64,000 nucleotides of DNA from the NCBI RefSeq assembly GCF_037094685.1, contig NZ_CP146614.1, forward strand, positions 2,046,001-2,110,000. The letters are read 5' to 3'. The DNA is from Massilia sp. METH4 (GTDB lineage: Bacteria; Pseudomonadota; Gammaproteobacteria; Burkholderiales; Burkholderiaceae_D). Numbering within the stretch: position 1 is the first letter of the stretch; the number at the start of each line of letters is the position of its first letter. Made by a program: the position numbers and the translations under genes. Shown piece after piece: positions 35,558 to 43,799 of this stretch. The notes beneath the pieces were generated by a model. It was not told the DNA's origin. It ran no database searches and was given only the letters and a program-made list of their open reading frames with translations.

Positions 35558-35586
35558 ACCGGCGCCGCCCGCGCGGCGCCGGTTTT
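35558..35586 (+). terminator. Strong hairpin between sspA and sspB (terminator or attenuator)
   Basis: ACCGGCGCCGC (35558-35568), the loop CCGC and GCGGCGCCGGT (35573-35583) form a perfect 11 bp stem followed by TTTTG. It ends about 15 nt before the sspB start, so it may limit read-through from sspA or control sspB translation. Confidence 0.6.
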
Positions 35587-35598
35587 GAAGAAGAAATC

Positions 35599-36081
35599 AT
35601 GGCAGAAATTTCTACCAAGCCCTACATGCTGCGCGCCATCTACGAGTGGTGCACGGACAGCGGCTACACGCCCTACCTGGCCGTCAAGGTCGATTCCGCA
35701 ACCACGGTGCCGATGGAATACGTAAAAAAGGGTGAAATCGTATTGAACATCAGCTACGGCGCCACGTCGGGCCTCAAGATGGACAACGACAGCATCCGCT
35801 TCCATGCCCGCTTCGGCGGCGTGTCGCGCGAGATTTTCATCCCCGTCAATAATGTGATGGCGATCTACGCCAACGAAAACGGCCAGGGCATGGCGTTCGA
35901 GCCGGTGCTGGGCCAGGCGCCGGCTCCCGCACCCGCCGCGGAACCACCCGCGCCGGCGTTGTCGTCAGTACCGTCGCCTTCCGCTGCGCCCGCGCCAGCA
36001 AAGTCCGAAGACAACGGCCCCGACGATGGCGGCGACGGCCCGAAGAAGGGCGGCCGGCCGACCCTTACCAGGATCAAATAG
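35599..36081 (+). CDS. sspB: ClpXP adaptor SspB
   Basis: This 160-residue protein starts 'AEISTKPYMLRAIYEWCTDSGYTPYLAVKVDS', then 'EIVLNISYGATSGLKMDNDSIRFHARFGGVSREIFIPV'. That is the substrate-binding fold which hands ssrA-tagged proteins to ClpXP. After a Pro/Ala-rich linker the C-terminus 'KKGGRPTLTRIK' resembles the ClpX-binding tail. The ATG at 35599 is used; a longer frame from 35536 runs through the hairpin and is not family-like. The ribosome-binding site is weak (GAAGAAGAAATC). Confidence 0.93.
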   Translation: MAEISTKPYMLRAIYEWCTDSGYTPYLAVKVDSATTVPMEYVKKGEIVLNISYGATSGLKMDNDSIRFHARFGGVSREIFIPVNNVMAIYANENGQGMAFEPVLGQAPAPAPAAEPPAPALSSVPSPSAAPAPAKSEDNGPDDGGDGPKKGGRPTLTRIK

Positions 36082-36083
36082 CG

Positions 36084-36089
36084 TATAAT
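36084..36089 (+). promoter_or_regulatory. Putative -10 box of tRNA-Thr
   Basis: A perfect TATAAT (36084-36089) lies 18 nt upstream of the tRNA, next to the sspB stop. No good -35 box is seen in the sspB 3' end, so the tRNA may also be read through from sspB. Confidence 0.5.
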
Positions 36090-36107
36090 CGTTGCTCTTG
36101 AGATCAC

Positions 36108-36183
36108 GCCGGCTTAGCTCAGTTGGTAGAGCAGTTGATTTGTAATCATCAGGCCGCGGGTTCGATTCCTGCAGCCGGCACCA
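36108..36183 (+). tRNA. tRNA-Thr, anticodon UGU
   Basis: The sequence folds as a full cloverleaf with a 7 bp acceptor stem (GCCGGCT with AGCCGGC) and an encoded CCA (36181-36183). The D-arm is GCTC...GAGC and the T-arm has GGTTCGATTCC. The anticodon is TGT (36141-36143) in the loop TTTGTAA. There is a U-U mismatch in the second pair of the anticodon stem (GTTGA/TCATC). It reads ACA and, by wobble, other Thr codons. Confidence 0.95.
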
Positions 36184-36203
36184 GAATTTCGGCGTTGACA
36201 CAG

Positions 36204-36239
36204 TGCCTCAGGTTTAACCGACCTGAGGCATTTGTCTTT
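36204..36239 (+). terminator. Terminator after tRNA-Thr
   Basis: TGCCTCAGGT (36204-36213), a 7 nt loop and ACCTGAGGCA (36221-36230) form a perfect 10 bp stem followed by TTTGTCTTT. Confidence 0.85.
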
Positions 36240-36588
36240 CTGGAACGCGGAGGGAGCACGCCCAGTGCGCTCAGCAGTTACAGGGGCGCACGGCAAGCAT
36301 CGTTCTTGCCCCTTCTCGACCCGCCAGGCACCTGCCGGGCACGTACGGTCATACAAGCTGGCCGACCGCGTCGAGGACTTTCGACAGTAATGTGATACGG
36401 CCGGTTGGGCTCGCAAAACCAGCGAGGCGCCGGGTCACCGCCCAAACGACTGCATACTTCGGCATCGCACCGAGTTGCGCTATGCTCAGGTTTCATACCG
36501 GAAGTGGAGTATGCCGATGGAGCCGACAGGAGAACATTGCGGTCCCGGACTGTTGCATTCGCATGCAGTACGCGGATTCCGGCCCGAA
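36240..36588. other. Intergenic region, no gene supported
   Basis: This is about 350 bp of lower GC than its neighbours. Small open frames occur here in both strands, but none has a ribosome-binding site together with a family-like protein. It lies between the tRNA terminator and the sensor cyclase gene, and may hold that gene's promoter. Confidence 0.5.
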
Positions 36589-36630
36589 TACGGTATATAG
36601 TTATTCCTAGTGGAAATAAAATATACCGTA
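36589..36630. promoter_or_regulatory. Inverted repeat at the start of the sensor cyclase gene
   Basis: TACGGTATAT (36589-36598) and ATATACCGTA (36621-36630) form a perfect 10 bp inverted repeat. Its right arm ends directly before the ATG at 36631. It could be an operator or an mRNA hairpin that hides the start; no clear Shine-Dalgarno sequence lies between. Confidence 0.55.
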
Positions 36631-39600
36631 ATGCTATACCTGCGCCGATTTCTCAGCTGTCTGGCCCTGCTGGCACTGCTCCCGCTTCCCGGCATCGTTC
36701 ACGCGGCAGCGCCCGCGCCGTGGTCCGCACTTGCCCATACGTCGTTTATTCACCACAAGGCCCCATCGCTGGGCTTGGGCATCGCCCTCGCACAGGACGG
36801 CCAGGGATTCATCTGGCTCGGTACGCAGACCGGGCTCATGCGCTGGGACGGTTTCCAGTTCCGGCGCTATCAAGCAGCCCCCGGTAAGGCCGGCTCCCTG
36901 CCGGACAGCTATATTCTCAGCTTGTACGTCGACAGCAGGGGACGCCTGTGGATCGGCACCAATAGCGGCGGGGTTGCGCGCTACGATGCCGCGCATGACA
37001 ATTTCATCACCGTGGGCGTGGGAAAGGGCGGCCTGAGCCATGTCCAGGTGACCTCGCTGGCGGAGGATGGAAAAGGCGGCATGTGGGTCGGCACGGGCGC
37101 CGGGCTGGAACGCATCGATGCGGCAGGTGCCGTGCATGGCGCGCACAGCGGTGCTCCGCAGCTCGACAGCACGGCGTTCGCCAATAGCGGTATCGAGTCG
37201 CTGCTGCGCGAACGCAGCGGGGCACTGTGGATCGGCACGAAAAAAGGTTTGTGGCGGCGCAGCGCGGATGACCAGCCGCTCGTGCCGGTGCACCTGCCGG
37301 TCGAAGGCGCCAGCCAGCCCACGGTCAGCAGGCTTTACCTTGATAGCGCTGGCAGGCTCTGGATCGGCACGCGGGCCAATGGCGCGTTCGTGCTGACCGA
37401 TGCACGCCAGGGCCCGGTCGCGCTGCGCGAGTCGCCGGCACCGTCGACATTGCAGAACGAGCGGATTTTTTCCATCGTGGAGAAGACTGCCGGCGTGATA
37501 TGGCTGGGAACCGAAGGGGGCGGAATCGTCGAGGTCGACGTCGAACGCGGGCGCACGCATCGCATCAAGCACCATGCGGAAATCTCTGACAGCCTGATCG
37601 ACGACGATGTCAGTGCACTGTTGCGCGATCACAGCGGACAGGTATTTGCCGCCACGATGGATGGCCTCAGCCAGCACGACCCGCGGGCGAAAGGCGTCAT
37701 TACCATCCGCTCGATGGGGGATCCCATGAAGCTCGACGTGCCGAGCGTGCTGGCGCGGCCGGATGGCACCGTATGGTTCGGCGTCATTTCGGGAAAGATC
37801 GAGATCGTCGACCCGAACCTTGGCGTGACGGGGGAATTGGCGCCGGCGACAGGCGCGCGTGATAAGGAACTGTCGAAGAAGGAACTGTCGAAGAAGGGGC
37901 TGTCGAAGAAGGGGCTGCCGAAGAGCCGAATCCTGGCGATGGTCAACGGACCCGACGAGACGGTATTCATCGCCACCCAGCACGGCGTGTTTCGCAGTAC
38001 GGCAGACGGCCGCGACATCCGGCGCATCGATATCGCCGGGCGGCCGGGCGACAGTCCGACCTGGAGCCTAGCCTGGCAAGACGGTGTGCTGTGGCTGGGC
38101 GGGCCGGATGGTATCTGGGGCCTGAGCGTGGCGCCGGACGGCGCGGCGCAAGTGATTCGCCATGAAGAACGCGCGCTGGGCGACTCCCGTGTCACGGCAA
38201 TCCGCGCGTTGGCGGACGGCAGCGTCTGGATCGGTACCATGGCGGGCCTGGCCAGGCTCGACACCAGGACCGGCGCAGTGGAGCGGGTGCCGCTCGATCC
38301 TGCCGAGCAGACGGGCACGCCAGGCAATTATGTGTCGTCGATCATCCAGGATGCGAGGGGACGCATCTGGATTTCCACTTTTTCGTCGGGTATCGCCGTG
38401 CTGGAAGGCACCGACGCGCAGGGGCGGCGCAGGTTCCGCCGCTTCGGCACCGCCGAAGGGCTTCCCGACAACGGCGTGAACGCCCTCGTGCATGATGCGA
38501 GCGGCCGGATCTGGATCAGTACCGACAACGGCCTGGCGGGGATCGATACGGCTACGTTCGCCATACGAAAACTCGGCATCGAGGATGGCCTGCAGGTGCC
38601 GGCCTACTGGATTGGCGCGGGGGCGCGGACGCCGGCCGGCGATATCGTGTTCGGCGGCGTCTCGGGCGTGACCGTCCTGCGGCCGGACCGGCTGAAACGG
38701 CCCGGTTACATGACTTCCATGGCCATCACGCAGGTATCGCTGGGAGGACGGACCATGACCACGGTGCCGTCGAAGGGGCGGGTCATCATGCCGCTGCAGA
38801 TCGCGCCGGACGAGCGCGAGCGCGGCATCGCGCTGGAGTTCTCCGCGCTCGATTTCGCGCCTCCCGGCTACCGCCGCTATGCCTACCGGCTCGAAGGTTT
38901 CGACCGCGGCTGGATCGAAACCGCTGCCGTGCCGCCACGCGCGAGCTACACGAACCTGCCGCCGGGGATTTACACGCTCGAACTGCGTGGCACGGCAGAC
39001 GGTGGAGGCGACGCCATCCTGCACGTACCTGTCGTCGCGCTGCCCGCCTGGTATCAGAAGACGTGGGTACATGTCGTGGCCGGCCTGTGCGTGCTGCTCC
39101 TGCTCGTGCTGCTGATGCAAGCCCGTACTTCGCTGTTGCGCCGGAAAAAACGCGAACTGGAAGCGATCGTTGCCGACCGTACAGCCGAGTTGCGCGCTAC
39201 CCAGGCCCGGCTCGAGGAAATGGCCTATGGCGACACGCTCACGGGTCTGCCGAACCGACGCCTGTTCAACGATACGCTGCGCCGGATGACCGCGCAGGCG
39301 GCGCGTGGCGGCCAGCCATTCGCCCTGCTGCTGGTGGACCTCGATCATTTCAAGTCGATCAACGATACGCTGGGGCACGATGCCGGCGACGCGCTTCTCG
39401 TCACTGCCGCGGAGCGTCTCCGGTCGGTCGTGCGGGAAGGCGACCTCGTCGCGCGCCTGGGAGGAGACGAATTCGCGATCCTGCTGGCGCCGGGCTTCGA
39501 ACCCGCGGTCGTGCGCGATATCTGCGAGCGGATCGTGGCGGCCATCGCCACGCCGATCATCCACGGCGCGCACACGATGCAGATCAGCGCAAGCGTTGGC

Positions 39601-39741
39601 GTGGCAGGCTATGCGAAGGAGCAGGACAGCGCGGAGCGGCTTTACAAGTGCGCCGATATCGCGCTGTACAAATCCAAGGAAGCGGGGCGCAATACCTGGT
39701 CTTCATACGAAGCCAGCGACTCGCCGCCGGCCACTGGTTGA
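36631..39741 (+). CDS. Beta-propeller sensor diguanylate cyclase (Reg_prop, Y_Y_Y, GGDEF)
   Basis: This 1036-residue protein has a signal peptide ('MLYLRRFLSCLALLALLPLPGIVHA'). A large periplasmic double beta-propeller follows, with repeats such as 'GFIWLGTQTGLMRWDGFQFRRY', 'GRLWIGTNSGGVARYD' and 'GRIWISTDNGLAGID'. A Y_Y_Y-like domain comes next ('LPPGIYTLELRGTADGG'), then a membrane helix near 810-830 and a cytoplasmic GGDEF domain. The active-site GGDEF is at 944-948, and an RxxD I-site five residues before it (in 'REGDLVARL') allows feedback inhibition. It probably senses an extracytoplasmic ligand and makes c-di-GMP. There is a 15-nt tandem repeat coding for 'ELSKK'. The start could also be GTG 36610. 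Confidence 0.88.
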   Translation: MLYLRRFLSCLALLALLPLPGIVHAAAPAPWSALAHTSFIHHKAPSLGLGIALAQDGQGFIWLGTQTGLMRWDGFQFRRYQAAPGKAGSLPDSYILSLYVDSRGRLWIGTNSGGVARYDAAHDNFITVGVGKGGLSHVQVTSLAEDGKGGMWVGTGAGLERIDAAGAVHGAHSGAPQLDSTAFANSGIESLLRERSGALWIGTKKGLWRRSADDQPLVPVHLPVEGASQPTVSRLYLDSAGRLWIGTRANGAFVLTDARQGPVALRESPAPSTLQNERIFSIVEKTAGVIWLGTEGGGIVEVDVERGRTHRIKHHAEISDSLIDDDVSALLRDHSGQVFAATMDGLSQHDPRAKGVITIRSMGDPMKLDVPSVLARPDGTVWFGVISGKIEIVDPNLGVTGELAPATGARDKELSKKELSKKGLSKKGLPKSRILAMVNGPDETVFIATQHGVFRSTADGRDIRRIDIAGRPGDSPTWSLAWQDGVLWLGGPDGIWGLSVAPDGAAQVIRHEERALGDSRVTAIRALADGSVWIGTMAGLARLDTRTGAVERVPLDPAEQTGTPGNYVSSIIQDARGRIWISTFSSGIAVLEGTDAQGRRRFRRFGTAEGLPDNGVNALVHDASGRIWISTDNGLAGIDTATFAIRKLGIEDGLQVPAYWIGAGARTPAGDIVFGGVSGVTVLRPDRLKRPGYMTSMAITQVSLGGRTMTTVPSKGRVIMPLQIAPDERERGIALEFSALDFAPPGYRRYAYRLEGFDRGWIETAAVPPRASYTNLPPGIYTLELRGTADGGGDAILHVPVVALPAWYQKTWVHVVAGLCVLLLLVLLMQARTSLLRRKKRELEAIVADRTAELRATQARLEEMAYGDTLTGLPNRRLFNDTLRRMTAQAARGGQPFALLLVDLDHFKSINDTLGHDAGDALLVTAAERLRSVVREGDLVARLGGDEFAILLAPGFEPAVVRDICERIVAAIATPIIHGAHTMQISASVGVAGYAKEQDSAERLYKCADIALYKSKEAGRNTWSSYEASDSPPATG
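37864..37923 (+). repeat. Four 15-nt tandem units inside the sensor cyclase gene
   Basis: Four near-identical 15 nt units (37864-37923) of the form AAGGRRCTGTCGAAG code for a lysine-rich stretch with period five (KELSK, KELSK, KGLSK, KGLPK). It is in frame, so slippage would change the length of a linker between propeller blades without breaking the gene. Confidence 0.85.
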
Positions 39742-40049
39742 TTACGGCGCTGGCCTTGCGTTCCGACCCGCACCGGGCTGATTCAGTGCTGATCCAGTGC
39801 CGGCGCGGCAGATGCCGGCGATTCGCCGCTGTCGCCACTCAGGCAGCGCTTGCCAAAGGGGCGCATTGTCGCGTCTTGGCACGGACAGCCTGGGCAGCGC
39901 TTCGTTCATCGGGGTGGGTGGCGCCAGCCCGCGTCCGGGACGAGACATTTTCATGCCTGCTATCATCGCACTCTTTCAGATCAAGCAGCCGGTATCGCTT
40001 TTTCGCGCAGTGGCGCGGAACATCCGAAGCCGGCGCACCGGAGCGTTGA
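39742..40049. other. Intergenic region, nothing assigned
   Basis: This is about 310 bp between the sensor cyclase and the next gene. I found no gene with a ribosome-binding site, no tRNA and no strong hairpin with a T-run. It may carry the promoter of the gene at 40050. Confidence 0.45.
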
Positions 40050-41420
40050 ATGAATCAATCCGTGGCAAGCGGCTATGCTCGGCCATCGAACTGGCAGGAT
40101 TTCGAACGGGTGTCGACCGCCCTGTTATCCGATGTCCATGGTACCCGCATGCGCCGTTGGGGCAGTGCGGGCCAGCGGAAGGATGGCGTCGATGCGTGGG
40201 CGACATTGCCGGATGGTCGCATCATCGCCGCGCGCCTCGAAGGCCGCACCGACCATTACGCACAGCCGCTGGCGAAAGCCGATATCGACACAGCACTGTC
40301 GGAAGTGGCAAGCTTTCCTCATCCGCTGGCTGAATTCATCTTGCTGTCGGCCGGCCCGGACGATGCCGGACTCCAGGCCTACGCAGCCACGCTGAGCGCC
40401 AACCGCCAGGCGACAGGAAAATCTTCGGTAGCCGTCTGGGGCTGGCAAACGATCAGTTCGCAGATCAGCGCGCATCCGAAGGTGCGCGACCGGTTCTACG
40501 GCCGGGAGGGCGGTTCCTCCCTGGGCAAGAAGCTCACGCTGCTGGCGGCCGCCCTGCTGGTCGTGGCCGGCGGCGCCGGTTCGCTGTTCCTGGGCAAGAA
40601 CGCCATCGATGCGTCGCGGGCCAAGCCGGAAAATCCCGCAGCCAACGTGGGCGGCATCGCCGCCAACCTGGACGAACTGAACGGCACGTACCGGCAATGC
40701 CTGGCGCTGCTGGGGAAAGATGTCTTCACGTTCAGCCGCGAGTTGATCGATACCTGTCGCGATCCCGCCGCGGCCCAGCTGGCCGCGCTGTCGAAGAAGG
40801 TCGACAAGCAGCGTTCCGGCTTCGATCAGCAAACGCAGGCGGAATTGTCGCGCCTGCTCGTGATCTTCCACGAGGACGTGCGCGAGGCGGCGGCGGTTAC
40901 GGCGGCTGCCCATGCATTCGATAACGACGTCGTGCAAGCGATGAAGGATCGTTGCGGGGCGGGGGCGAAGTCGCAGCCTGACGAAGCCGCGGTGCGGCGC
41001 GCCGGCAACCAGGCCGTGGCGGCAGAGGTGCGCTACTACTACCTGCTTAGGGATTTCATCATTCCCGAAATGGCGGTGGCCAAGGAAATCCTCCAGCTGC
41101 ATGCCAGCGGCAAGCCGGCGCCGGAGCAAATGCAGGCGGCGGCCGGGCGCATGGAGCAGTTGCTGACGGAACGCACGAAATACACGCCGGGCCAGCCGCG
41201 CTGGCCGTTCATGCTGTCCTCCATGAAGCAGACCCTGGCGCGGGATGCCGCACTGGGCGCCGAGCAGCGCAACGATGGCGCCGAGGAGGAATACTGGCGC
41301 GGCGTGCTGGCACAGGCAGCGACGCAGTCGCTGCGCGGGCGGGCGAAGGATATCGATGCGCTGATCGCTTGCGGCGCCTTGAAGGAAGATGCGCGGGCAT
41401 TGGCGCGGCCGGGAACCTGA
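40050..41420 (+). CDS. Membrane protein with degenerate PD-(D/E)XK (restriction-endonuclease-like) N-terminal domain
   Basis: This 456-residue protein's N-terminal 150 residues look like the restriction-endonuclease-like domain found in some defence-linked proteins. It has 'WQDFERVSTALLSDVHG', 'GQRKDGVDAW' with D48, then 'RIIAARLEGR', and ends 'VAVWGWQTISSQISAHPKVRDRFYG'. In active relatives the third part usually reads Q-x-K; here it is R62-L-E64, so the catalytic Lys seems lost. A transmembrane helix follows at about 161-181, then about 270 residues of mainly helical, Ala-rich sequence of unknown function. It may be a nuclease-derived binding or scaffold protein. No partner is obvious nearby. 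Confidence 0.6.
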   Translation: MNQSVASGYARPSNWQDFERVSTALLSDVHGTRMRRWGSAGQRKDGVDAWATLPDGRIIAARLEGRTDHYAQPLAKADIDTALSEVASFPHPLAEFILLSAGPDDAGLQAYAATLSANRQATGKSSVAVWGWQTISSQISAHPKVRDRFYGREGGSSLGKKLTLLAAALLVVAGGAGSLFLGKNAIDASRAKPENPAANVGGIAANLDELNGTYRQCLALLGKDVFTFSRELIDTCRDPAAAQLAALSKKVDKQRSGFDQQTQAELSRLLVIFHEDVREAAAVTAAAHAFDNDVVQAMKDRCGAGAKSQPDEAAVRRAGNQAVAAEVRYYYLLRDFIIPEMAVAKEILQLHASGKPAPEQMQAAAGRMEQLLTERTKYTPGQPRWPFMLSSMKQTLARDAALGAEQRNDGAEEEYWRGVLAQAATQSLRGRAKDIDALIACGALKEDARALARPGT

Positions 41421-41495
41421 GCCCGTTTTCAATGCAGCGCGGCATCCCGTGCCGCTTTGATAAGATGAGCCCAATGTTCAATTACGGGAGTGCTC

Positions 41496-41825
41496 ATGGC
41501 CTTACAACACGCCTCATCGGGACAGGTCATCGCCTTGCAGCGCAGCGGTGAAGATGTGTCGCAATTCTCTTCCATCGCGCTGGCCAAGACCGACGACATC
41601 GAATTGATCCGGCTGGTGCTGCCTGCCGGGAAAACGATGCCCGAGCATTGGGTGAAGGGCGAAGTCACGCTGCAATGCCTGTCCGGCGAGATTGCCGTCG
41701 ATGCGCATGGCCGCACGGCCACCCTGCATGGCGGGGAAATGCTTTACCTGGCCGGCGCTACGCCGCATGCGCTGAAGGCGACGGCGGACTCGGTGGCGCT
41801 GCTGACGATCGTCCTCAAAAGCTGA
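41496..41825 (+). CDS. Cupin-domain protein
   Basis: This 109-residue protein has a single-domain cupin pattern: 'VLPAGKTMPEHWVKGEVTLQCLSGEIAVDAHGRTATLHGGEMLYLAGATPHALKA'. His residues at the metal-binding positions are visible. Small cupins bind metals and act in varied ways; the ligand is unknown. The ATG at 41496 has GGGAG in front at good spacing, and a GTG at 41490 is in frame. It is convergent with the glycosyltransferase-like gene and ends 1 bp before it. Confidence 0.8.
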   Translation: MALQHASSGQVIALQRSGEDVSQFSSIALAKTDDIELIRLVLPAGKTMPEHWVKGEVTLQCLSGEIAVDAHGRTATLHGGEMLYLAGATPHALKATADSVALLTIVLKS

Positions 41826-41826
41826 T

Positions 41827-43650
41827 TCACCGGCACAGGTAGCGCACCGCGTACAGCACGCGGGAGCTGCCGAGCGGCACGCCGTTGACGGGGTTCCGGT
41901 CCAGCCTCGCCACCTCATCGAGCTGCACGCAGGCGTCGTGCGATAACACGGCGCCCGCCGTGAAGATGTGCGTGACTGCCGCCGCGCGCAGCGGCGCCGC
42001 CAGCAGGTGGACCGCCTGCGGCGCGGTCAGGTTCGGCGGCAAGCGGAACATGCGCCGGGCCTCGGGCATGCTCACCACACGATTGGACAGTGCCGCACCA
42101 GACAACGGGTAATGCCAGCTGCGGTCGGCAAGATTGACGATCGTCGAGCGGGGCGGCAGGGCGTCCACCGCCGCCGGATATTCGTAGAACGCCGCGCGTA
42201 CCGTCTGCTTCGACAGCACGATGCGGTCGCCGAAGCCCAACGCCTGCCGCGACAGGAACACGCCCAGCATCGCCACGATACAGATCGCCAGGCCGATATC
42301 GAAGGCGCGCCGCCACGGCCCGGCGGCCTGCGTGACGGCCCAGGCCAGCAGCGGCACCGCCAGCGGCAGCGCGGCCAGCACGTAGCGCGGTTGCCGGTCG
42401 CCCAGCAGCCACCACGCGCCCACGATGAATCCCGTTGCGAACAGCAGCGCCACCCGTACGGCGTGGACCTTGACGCCATCGCGTGCGATCCCGGCACCGA
42501 GTGCCACGGCCGTGCCCGGAATGGCAGCGGCAACGAAGGCGCCGAGGCCGGCGCTGTGCTTGAAGTTCTGGCCATGGCGCTGCGGTTCCGTCCAGGGGTA
42601 GACGAGCCACTGCCAGGCTTCGTCCACCCATTCCAGTTCCGTGGCGAGGCGCAAGGCCGGATCGAAATCGGCGGATGGAAGCCAGCCGAACCATGGTCCG
42701 ATGAGCGGTACGCCGACCGGGTGCAAGGGATTGCCGAGCATGATCGCATTGCGCAAGATCCAGAAGCCCCCGGCCAGCAATGCCACCCCACCGAACAGGG
42801 CAGCATTGCGCGATGCGCCGGCCAGATTGCGGCCGCGCGCGCACGCCACCAGCCCGACGGCCATTGCACTAAGCAGGTGCAGGCTCTTGAAGCCGAATGC
42901 CAGCCCGGCGCAGAGCCCGGCCAGCGCCATCGCCACGCCTGGACGCAGCGGCGACAGCACGAAGCACATCGCCAGTGCGGCGAAGGCAATGCCGCCGATA
43001 TCGGCGCCCAGCTCCACGGAAGAGAACGCGATCATCGGCACGCCCAGCAGGCCGCAGCAGGCGTACAGCGAGGCCTTGCGGTCCGCTTCGGCCAGCCGGC
43101 ACAGCGTGTACACGGCCACCATGAGCGGCACCAGCAGGAGAAGGTTGGCGGCGGCCACCAGCCGCTCCGGCAGCGCCTCGAGCAATACCGCCCACAGCAC
43201 GCTGGCGTTGGCTGGGAAGGTGTGGGGGAAGTTGGCGTCCCATGCGGTCAGCGAATGCGTTTGCAGCAGGTGGACGGACAGGGGCAGGTGGTAAGCCATG
43301 ACCTCGTAGCCCTGCGGGCGGCCAAAGACCAGCATGGCCCCGGCAACGAGAAATGCGGCCAGTGCCAGCAGCGGCAGGAAGCCCCGGCTGCCGCGCGAGC
43401 GCGAGAAGGACACGGGTGCCACGGGAACCAGCCGCACCGTCAGTGCCACGGCAAGCAGGAGCAGCGCCGCATTGGCCGTCGTGGCGACGGGGATGCCGGT
43501 GGCCAGTTCGAGCGTGCCCAGCACGTGAAACGGCAGGAGGAATGCGGCGAAGAACATGGCTACCACGACCAGGCCGCGCCCGGCGGCGAACCAGCGCCTG
43601 ACGAGCACGGCAGTCCACGCGCACAGCAGCAGGTAGAAGAAGGCGCTCAC
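41827..43650 (-). CDS. Large multi-pass membrane protein, GT-C-like glycosyltransferase
   Basis: This 607-residue protein has at least ten strongly hydrophobic segments ('SAFFYLLLCAWTAVLV', 'GLVVVAMFFAAFLLPFHVLGTL', 'ALLLLAVALTVRLV', 'LLLLVPLMVAVYTLC' and others) and a soluble C-terminal part. It resembles GT-C (Dol-P-Man- or ArnT-like) transferases, which take a sugar from a polyprenyl-phosphate donor at the outer face of the inner membrane. It would be the acceptor-specific enzyme of a Gtr-type cassette with the two genes upstream. I use the GTG at 43650, which overlaps the stop of the small ORF and has GGAG in front. The specificity is unknown. Confidence 0.7.
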   Translation of the reverse strand: MSAFFYLLLCAWTAVLVRRWFAAGRGLVVVAMFFAAFLLPFHVLGTLELATGIPVATTANAALLLLAVALTVRLVPVAPVSFSRSRGSRGFLPLLALAAFLVAGAMLVFGRPQGYEVMAYHLPLSVHLLQTHSLTAWDANFPHTFPANASVLWAVLLEALPERLVAAANLLLLVPLMVAVYTLCRLAEADRKASLYACCGLLGVPMIAFSSVELGADIGGIAFAALAMCFVLSPLRPGVAMALAGLCAGLAFGFKSLHLLSAMAVGLVACARGRNLAGASRNAALFGGVALLAGGFWILRNAIMLGNPLHPVGVPLIGPWFGWLPSADFDPALRLATELEWVDEAWQWLVYPWTEPQRHGQNFKHSAGLGAFVAAAIPGTAVALGAGIARDGVKVHAVRVALLFATGFIVGAWWLLGDRQPRYVLAALPLAVPLLAWAVTQAAGPWRRAFDIGLAICIVAMLGVFLSRQALGFGDRIVLSKQTVRAAFYEYPAAVDALPPRSTIVNLADRSWHYPLSGAALSNRVVSMPEARRMFRLPPNLTAPQAVHLLAAPLRAAAVTHIFTAGAVLSHDACVQLDEVARLDRNPVNGVPLGSSRVLYAVRYLCR

Positions 43651-43799
43651 CGCAGGTGCTCCGCGACCGCGTGCGCCGCCTGCCACAGCATCAGCAGGTG
43701 GTTGCGGATGCCTTCGCTGCAGGCGAAGTACACGATGGCGGAACAGGCCGACAAGCCGGCGGGCACTTTCGACACCAGCGCCAACGAAAGCCGGCTCAT
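43647..43799 (-). CDS. 50-residue coupled small protein between glycosyltransferase genes
   Basis: The 51-codon frame (MSRLSLALVSKVPAGLSACS...) starts at ATG 43799, whose bases overlap the stop of the glycosyltransferase gene. A strong AAGGAGAAACC stands before the ATG. Its stop overlaps the GTG start of the membrane protein. The product is moderately hydrophobic, with 'GLSACSAIVYFAC' and a C-terminal helix. It has no known family. Start and stop placement suggest it is made as part of the coupled operon, perhaps as a small membrane partner. Confidence 0.55.
   Translation of the reverse strand: MSRLSLALVSKVPAGLSACSAIVYFACSEGIRNHLLMLWQAAHAVAEHLR

Noticed and set aside
36240..36588. Small open frames after tRNA-Thr
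   Set aside because: No ribosome-binding sites, no similarity and no codon pattern.
39870..39910. Sigma54-like TGGCACG element
   Set aside because: The downstream half lacks the TTGC needed for a -12 box.
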